From Alphaproteobacteria bacterium (GTDB lineage: Bacteria; Pseudomonadota; Alphaproteobacteria; Sphingomonadales; Emcibacteraceae): 51,037 bases of DNA. Position 1 is the first letter of the stretch. Each line of letters starts with the position of its first letter. Shown here one piece after another: positions 47,374 through 51,037 of the stretch. Under the pieces are notes generated by a model that was given only the letters and a program-made list of their open reading frames with translations, ran no database searches and was not told the DNA's origin. The stretch spans positions 1 to 51,037 of the forward strand of contig NVTJ01000002.1 in the NCBI GenBank assembly GCA_002401545.1, read 5' to 3'. The position numbers and the translations under genes were made by a program.

Positions 47374-48459
47374 TTAATCCTTAGCAGTAACATTCATAAA
47401 CTCAATTTCAGTAATGATTTCAATCCCCAAAGTACGTGCCTCAAAAACATCTTGGTCACCACCCTTACCATGAACTAGAAATTTTAGACCATCATGAACA
47501 AAGTCAAAAAAGTGAAAACCCTTATCTTTACATCTTTTCTTAAACTCAAAGTTATCAATGAAAATCAAGTTACCAGCTACCGCACATGATATATCCCGCC
47601 ATGCACCACTAGATAAATCGTCAAGAAATTCCTGATGATTTACCTCTTTAACATCCGCCACAACATCCTTTGCCTCTAAAACCCCATCGACTTCTTCCTG
47701 TGCAAGAATTCCGTCTGCATAAATCAAATCACTTAGATATTTCAATAGTTTCGGTTGAATAATTTTATTCAGAAAATAGTTTGCTTTATATAGATATTCC
47801 AACGATTCAACAAAATAGCTGTGGTCGGAATAAGTGATTGCTGCATGATTCAGTATTGCCAACAAATCATAGTCATATTCATCCTGCGGGCAAATATCCT
47901 TAATAAATTCACCAATGACTAATAATTCCTTTTCATGAAAATGACCATCACAACGAGCCATATATACCAATACACAAATAGCTTTCCCGCAATGGGTAGT
48001 TATATATCTTTGATGTTTTCCAACCGGTTTTACAGAATGTATTTCCTCCGGCAACATGCCGTCCGCGACCAAGGTTCTTATGAATTCCAAACCTGTCCCA
48101 AATACTTCGCCTGTTCGTAAGTCAACAACCTCTTGCATCCGATCTGATCGAAAATTCCTTGGACCTTCTGCCTCGTGACAATATGCTGTGAACATATAGA
48201 CATCACTACCAACCTTTTGAATATTTTTACAGGTTATCCGGCGACTACTTCTGTCACCGTATTCGTCTTGATACTTGATACCAACGAGTATTCCCGGAAG
48301 ACTTTTTGAAATGCGGGCCCCAACACCATCCACACCATTTTCCGGTTTTTCATCAGGATCATATTGAATTGCAAATGTTGCAGGTTGTGGAATTCTAAAC
48401 CGTTTTCTATTCACAGATTTTTTTACGATATCAAGTGCAGTTTGAATATCAATATTCAT
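47374..48459 (-). CDS. WYL-TerB-BRCT protein, prophage accessory gene
   Basis: 361 aa, AT-richer than its neighbours. Residues about 55-120 read as a WYL domain (VGIKYQDEYGDRSSRRITCK, YMFTAYCHEAEGPRNFRSDR, VVDLRTGEVFG). Residues about 155-275 are TerB-like (AICVLVYMARCDGHFHEKEL and YADGILAQEEVDGVLEAKD). Residues about 285-355 resemble BRCT (DGLKFLVHGKGGDQDVFEAR, TLGIEIITEIEFMN). Such combinations are ligand- or DNA-end-sensing regulators. It sits between cI and the pL-like promoter, opposite to both, a common place for superinfection-exclusion or defence genes. Function is inferred. Confidence 0.7.
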   Translation of the reverse strand: MNIDIQTALDIVKKSVNRKRFRIPQPATFAIQYDPDEKPENGVDGVGARISKSLPGILVGIKYQDEYGDRSSRRITCKNIQKVGSDVYMFTAYCHEAEGPRNFRSDRMQEVVDLRTGEVFGTGLEFIRTLVADGMLPEEIHSVKPVGKHQRYITTHCGKAICVLVYMARCDGHFHEKELLVIGEFIKDICPQDEYDYDLLAILNHAAITYSDHSYFVESLEYLYKANYFLNKIIQPKLLKYLSDLIYADGILAQEEVDGVLEAKDVVADVKEVNHQEFLDDLSSGAWRDISCAVAGNLIFIDNFEFKKRCKDKGFHFFDFVHDGLKFLVHGKGGDQDVFEARTLGIEIITEIEFMNVTAKD

Positions 48460-48521
48460 AACGACCTCATCCCTTTTATTTACGCCAAATTTTAATGCTA
48501 CCCCAATTGAAAAAATATTTC

Positions 48522-48576
48522 TTTACCCTTATTGTCCATTTTTTATTTGACTAATTGTACAATATGGGTAATTAAT
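48522..48576 (+). promoter_or_regulatory. OL-like operators and pL-like promoter
   Basis: ATTGTACAATATGGGTAAT (48554-48572) is the exact inverse of the first OR-like site. TTTACCCTTATTGTCCATT (48522-48540) is a second, weaker copy. TTGACT (48547-48552) with TAATTA (48569-48574) makes the promoter for the plus-strand early operon, with the operator in the spacer. The weaker site also lies upstream of the WYL gene. Confidence 0.75.
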
Positions 48577-48607
48577 AGAGCAATTCAAAACCAAACGGGA
48601 AAAAATC

Positions 48608-49333
48608 ATGATCAACACCCACGGCATTCCGGCGAACCAGCTTCGATCTTTCATTGAGAGCGTAGAGCGACTGGAAGAAGAAAAAAAGTGCATCCAGAAC
48701 GACATCAAAGATGTGAAGTCAGAAGCAAAATCCATGGGTTATGATGTTAAAACCATCAACCAGATTATCAAGGACCGCAGGATCACAGACGATAGACTGG
48801 CCGAACAGGAAGCCTTGCTCGACATCTACCGCGCCGCTCTGGGTATGTTGCATGATACACCGCTTGGTGAAGCCGCCCGCCGCCAGTTAAGTGGTAAATC
48901 CCCGGCAAAAGACCCGACTGACACCACCGAAAAAAAGGAAGACATCAAAGTTTTCGGCGACAAGGACATCACCGTGGACAAGGCGCAGGAAATGGGGTTT
49001 GAAGCCGCCAAAGACGGTGCCAAGGTCATTGACAACCCCTTCATCGCCGGTGACCCCCGCCGCGGCGCATGGGATCAGGGATGGTGCAAGGCCGCCGGAC
49101 ATGACGGGATGGAAATCCCCGACACATGGCGTCGCGCCACGAAAAAACCCGGTGACGGCGATGGTAAGGCCACCAAGGGAACGCTACCCCGGACGAAACC
49201 ACACCCGCCAAGGGGGAGCGAGGCGACGAGCGGGGGAACTCAAGTAGTAAGCGAGGAGCGAACGATAGTTCCCCCACGAAACAAAAGAAGAAAGGCGGTA
49301 AAAAATGACGGCAAAATTTCAACTGCCCCGTAA
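48608..49333 (+). CDS. GapR (DUF2312)-Rmf fusion protein with repeat-derived tail
   Basis: 241 aa. Residues 1-85 match GapR/DUF2312 nucleoid proteins (QLRSFIESVERLEEEKKCIQ, EAKSMGYDVKTINQIIKDRR, LLDIYRAALGM). Residues about 125-178 match the ribosome modulation factor fold (QEMGFEAAKDGAKVIDNPFI, DPRRGAWDQGWCKAAGHDG). Residues 201-223 are encoded by repeat B7. First gene of the pL-like operon; overlaps the AAA+ gene by 29 bp. Possible role: reshape host nucleoid or ribosome activity early in infection. The fusion of the two domains is unusual. Confidence 0.75.
   Translation: MINTHGIPANQLRSFIESVERLEEEKKCIQNDIKDVKSEAKSMGYDVKTINQIIKDRRITDDRLAEQEALLDIYRAALGMLHDTPLGEAARRQLSGKSPAKDPTDTTEKKEDIKVFGDKDITVDKAQEMGFEAAKDGAKVIDNPFIAGDPRRGAWDQGWCKAAGHDGMEIPDTWRRATKKPGDGDGKATKGTLPRTKPHPPRGSEATSGGTQVVSEERTIVPPRNKRRKAVKNDGKISTAP
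49210..49275 (+). repeat. Prophage palindromic repeat, type B, copy B7
   Basis: AAGGGGGAGCGAGGCGACG, AGCGGGGGAACTC, AAGTAGTAAGCGAGGAGCG, AACGATAGTTCCCCC. Stem GGGGGAACT/AGTTCCCCC exact. It is in sense orientation within the 3' end of the GapR-Rmf frame and is translated. Confidence 0.85.
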
Positions 49334-50189
49334 CCTGCAATCATTTTGTGAGGTTCGCCACCCCGCCGATGCCGTGGTCCCTATCCTGATCAGGCCGGTC
49401 CGGGATGCCGTCCATGAATGGATGACGGAAATTAACATGCGCACCGCACTTGAATCAGTGAATATTGAACCCCGCAACACGGCCCTGCTCTATGGTCCAC
49501 CTGGATGCGGCAAGACCACCCTTGCCCACCATTTCGCTGCCCGTCTCGGCATGTCATTGATTTCGGTAAAGATGGACAGCATCGTCAGTAGCTATGTCGG
49601 CAAAACAGAAAACCATATTGGTGAGCTTTTTAGCACAATCAAAAACGCTGAGGTTCCTGCGGTCTTATTCCTTGACGAATTTGACGCCATCGCAACGTCC
49701 CGCACATCAGATGGCAGTAGTGCCGGAAAAGGAAAAGACGCTGTTGTCAATGCCCTTCTGGTGCGGATTGAGGAACATAAAGGCATCTGCATCGCCGCCA
49801 CCAACCGGGGCGATGCCATCGATCCGGCTTTATGGCGGCGGTTTGGGCTTCATCTGGATATTGGATTGCCGGGACAGGAAGAACGCTTTGCCATCCTGAA
49901 TAAATATCTCTTTCCCTATGCACTCCCCGAAAAAGACATTGATACCCTGGCGGAAGAAATGGCCGGTGCTTCCCCTGCTCTGATTAAACAGGTGATGGAA
50001 GGCATCAAACGATCTTTAATTTTAAACCCCTGTCTTAATCGGCCCATTGATGCGAACACAATCCTCGGGCAGGTTCTGGCGTCCGTCAAACCCCACGCGG
50101 CATATGCCACCCCGCCCTTATGGGAGTCGTTAACGGATATCCTGCCTGCCATTTCATGGCCCCCACAACCCTGCCCCAAAGCCGCCTGA
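49305..50189 (+). CDS. AAA+ ATPase
   Basis: 294 aa. Walker A GPPGCGKT (residues 64-71), Walker B AVLFLDEFDAI, sensor 1 ICIAATNRGD and the arginine-finger-like DPALWRRFG; C-terminal lid helices (LAEEMAGASPALIKQVMEGI). It resembles the classic FtsH/VPS4-like ATPase core without a protease or other partner domain. Overlaps the GapR-Rmf gene end, so the pair is coupled. Its substrate in this phage is unknown. Confidence 0.88.
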   Translation: MTAKFQLPRNLQSFCEVRHPADAVVPILIRPVRDAVHEWMTEINMRTALESVNIEPRNTALLYGPPGCGKTTLAHHFAARLGMSLISVKMDSIVSSYVGKTENHIGELFSTIKNAEVPAVLFLDEFDAIATSRTSDGSSAGKGKDAVVNALLVRIEEHKGICIAATNRGDAIDPALWRRFGLHLDIGLPGQEERFAILNKYLFPYALPEKDIDTLAEEMAGASPALIKQVMEGIKRSLILNPCLNRPIDANTILGQVLASVKPHAAYATPPLWESLTDILPAISWPPQPCPKAA

Positions 50190-50215
50190 AACCATCCCAA
50201 CGAGAGGAAAACAAA

Positions 50216-50899
50216 ATGCCGGAAAAAACATCACTCATCGAAAAAGCCGTTGCTATGGACAGCACCATCGGACAGCGATATCATCCGCCACAACAATCAA
50301 AAAAATCCCCGACAACTCCCACATTTTCCGGTCGTGACCATTATCTTCTGACACCGCTCCCCCGTGACATCAACTGGCGTGACATTGCCGCACATCTGGC
50401 AAAAATCAACCGTTATACTGGGGCCACACCTCTGCCCTATTCTGTGGCCCAGCACTGCGTGATCATGTGTGACCTGTCATTACCGGAACTCAAACCCTAT
50501 GCCCTGCTTCATGATGCTCATGAGGCCTATATCAATGATCTGTCCGCGCCCTTTAAAGCGGCGCTCCAATTGATATGTCCCCAGGCCATCAAGGCCATAA
50601 AACACATCGAATACCTGCAGGACACGGCCATTTATGCCGCCGCGAACCTGACCTATCCTGTGCCGGATTATATCAAACGGCGGATTAAAGAACTGGACCT
50701 TGCCATGGCCAGCGCGGAAATAGAACAATTATTATGCCGCCCGGCCCGCGACAACGTCCCCGCCGCCAAAACCATCATCCGCGTGAAATCATGGGGTGAT
50801 GCCGAAGATCAGTTCATGGCCCGCCTTGAACAATGGGTATTCCCCCACATTCGCATCAATGACCACAACAAGACACCACCCGAAGCCCCAAAAGGCTGA
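50216..50899 (+). CDS. HD-domain hydrolase (YfbR-like 5'-nucleotidase type)
   Basis: 227 aa from ATG 50216 with GAGAGGAAAA upstream; the longer frame overlaps the AAA+ gene. Metal-binding motif PYSVAQHCVIMCDLSLPELK then LLHDAHEAYINDLSAPFK gives the HD pattern with Hs and Asp; a later Asp lies in IKELDLAMASAEIEQLL. Likely acts on nucleotides or dNMPs, useful for phage DNA synthesis. The last codons and stop lie in repeat A8. Confidence 0.85.
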   Translation: MPEKTSLIEKAVAMDSTIGQRYHPPQQSKKSPTTPTFSGRDHYLLTPLPRDINWRDIAAHLAKINRYTGATPLPYSVAQHCVIMCDLSLPELKPYALLHDAHEAYINDLSAPFKAALQLICPQAIKAIKHIEYLQDTAIYAAANLTYPVPDYIKRRIKELDLAMASAEIEQLLCRPARDNVPAAKTIIRVKSWGDAEDQFMARLEQWVFPHIRINDHNKTPPEAPKG

Positions 50900-50984
50900 G
50901 GCAAGGCCAAGCGGCCGCCCGAGTTAATACGAGGAGGGGGAGCGTGCCCAGAGACTTAGCGACGCGGGGGAGTTATCCCCCATC
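50882..50984 (+). repeat. Prophage palindromic repeat, type A, copy A8
   Basis: Stem I AGCC-CCAAAA-GGCT, GAGGCAAGG, stem II GGCC-AAGC-GGCC, core CGAGTTAATACGAGGAGGGG, a copy-specific insert (CCCAGAGACTTAG) and stem III GGGGGAGTTATCCCCC. Sense; fills the gap from the HD gene (stop inside) to the next start at 51002. Confidence 0.87.
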
Positions 50985-51001
50985 AAAAAGAAAGAAATAA
51001 A

Positions 51002-51037
51002 ATGACCCAGATCACCACAGAAAATCTGTCCACTCAG
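51002..51037 (+). CDS. Start of the next pL-operon gene (cut by window edge)
   Basis: Twelve codons from ATG 51002 (MTQITTENLSTQ), directly after repeat A8, with an A/G-rich leader (AAAGAAAGAAAT). Too short to identify. Confidence 0.5.
   Translation, partial: MTQITTENLSTQ

Larger units (their letters stand above)
12295..51037. mobile_element. Lambda-like siphophage prophage (right end outside window)
   Basis: Continuous phage content: terS/terL, portal, protease-capsid, tail genes, tip protein, lysis genes, DnaB, replication initiator, Cro/CI-type switch and a pL-like operon. Gene order follows lambda, inverted in the window. No integrase, excisionase or attachment repeat is seen, so the right boundary is beyond 51037 and the left one lies between 11029 and 12295. 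The structural genes look mostly intact apart from a frame break in the tape measure gene. Confidence 0.93.

Overview
The window reads as the chromosome of an alphaproteobacterium running into a lambda-like, lysogenic siphophage prophage. The host assignment rests on gene content: an exosortase-A/exopolysaccharide biosynthesis gene set, an IalB-family protein, a DUF2336 protein next to a PAS histidine kinase, and an NsrR-type Rrf2 regulator. The exact genus cannot be named from the sequence; a marine order such as Emcibacterales, Kordiimonadales or Sneathiellales is a guess.

Host part (1 to about 11.1 kb). An acyl-CoA ligase (cut off by the left edge) is divergent from an operon of a DegT-type aminotransferase, a GNAT/FemAB-like transferase, an acyl carrier protein and an exosortase-A-associated hydrolase. 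Next come a short-form 6-phosphogluconate dehydrogenase, an IalB protein, rlmN overlapping an nsrR-like regulator, and a DUF2336 + sensor kinase pair. From 11.03 to 11.68 kb there is a gene-poor, structured stretch. A strong promoter with a palindromic operator follows, driving a two-gene HTH cassette (11.68-12.28 kb) at the junction.

Late phage region (12.3-39.7 kb, all minus strand, so transcribed right to left). In transcription order: terS, terL, gpW, portal, a prohead protease/major capsid fusion with a likely internal start, DUF2190 protein, gpFII-like connector, a self-promoted secreted-protein moron, tail completion genes, tail tube, tail chaperones with a canonical -1 slippery site, tape measure (broken by one frame), DUF1833, NlpC/P60, the J-type tip protein, a lysis cassette of tiny membrane proteins with overlapping spanins, and fibre-related proteins including a LamG protein with exact 22-residue repeats.

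Early region (40-51 kb). Minus strand: a Cro-like repressor, a CII-like protein, small genes, a DNA methyltransferase, DnaB helicase, and a replication initiator whose gene carries iterons that look like the phage origin. Plus strand: a CI-type S24 repressor, then a pL-like operon (GapR-Rmf fusion, AAA+ ATPase, HD hydrolase and a gene running off the window). The two early promoters share a 19-bp operator, as OL and OR do in lambda. A hicAB pair and a WYL-TerB-BRCT protein are accessory genes. Integrase and the far attachment site lie outside the window.

The most unusual feature is a family of palindromic repeats (types A and B; eight loci, nine copies) spread through the prophage at gene junctions and sometimes inside reading frames. 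Stem arms differ between copies but change together so that pairing is kept, which points to a selected RNA or single-stranded DNA structure.
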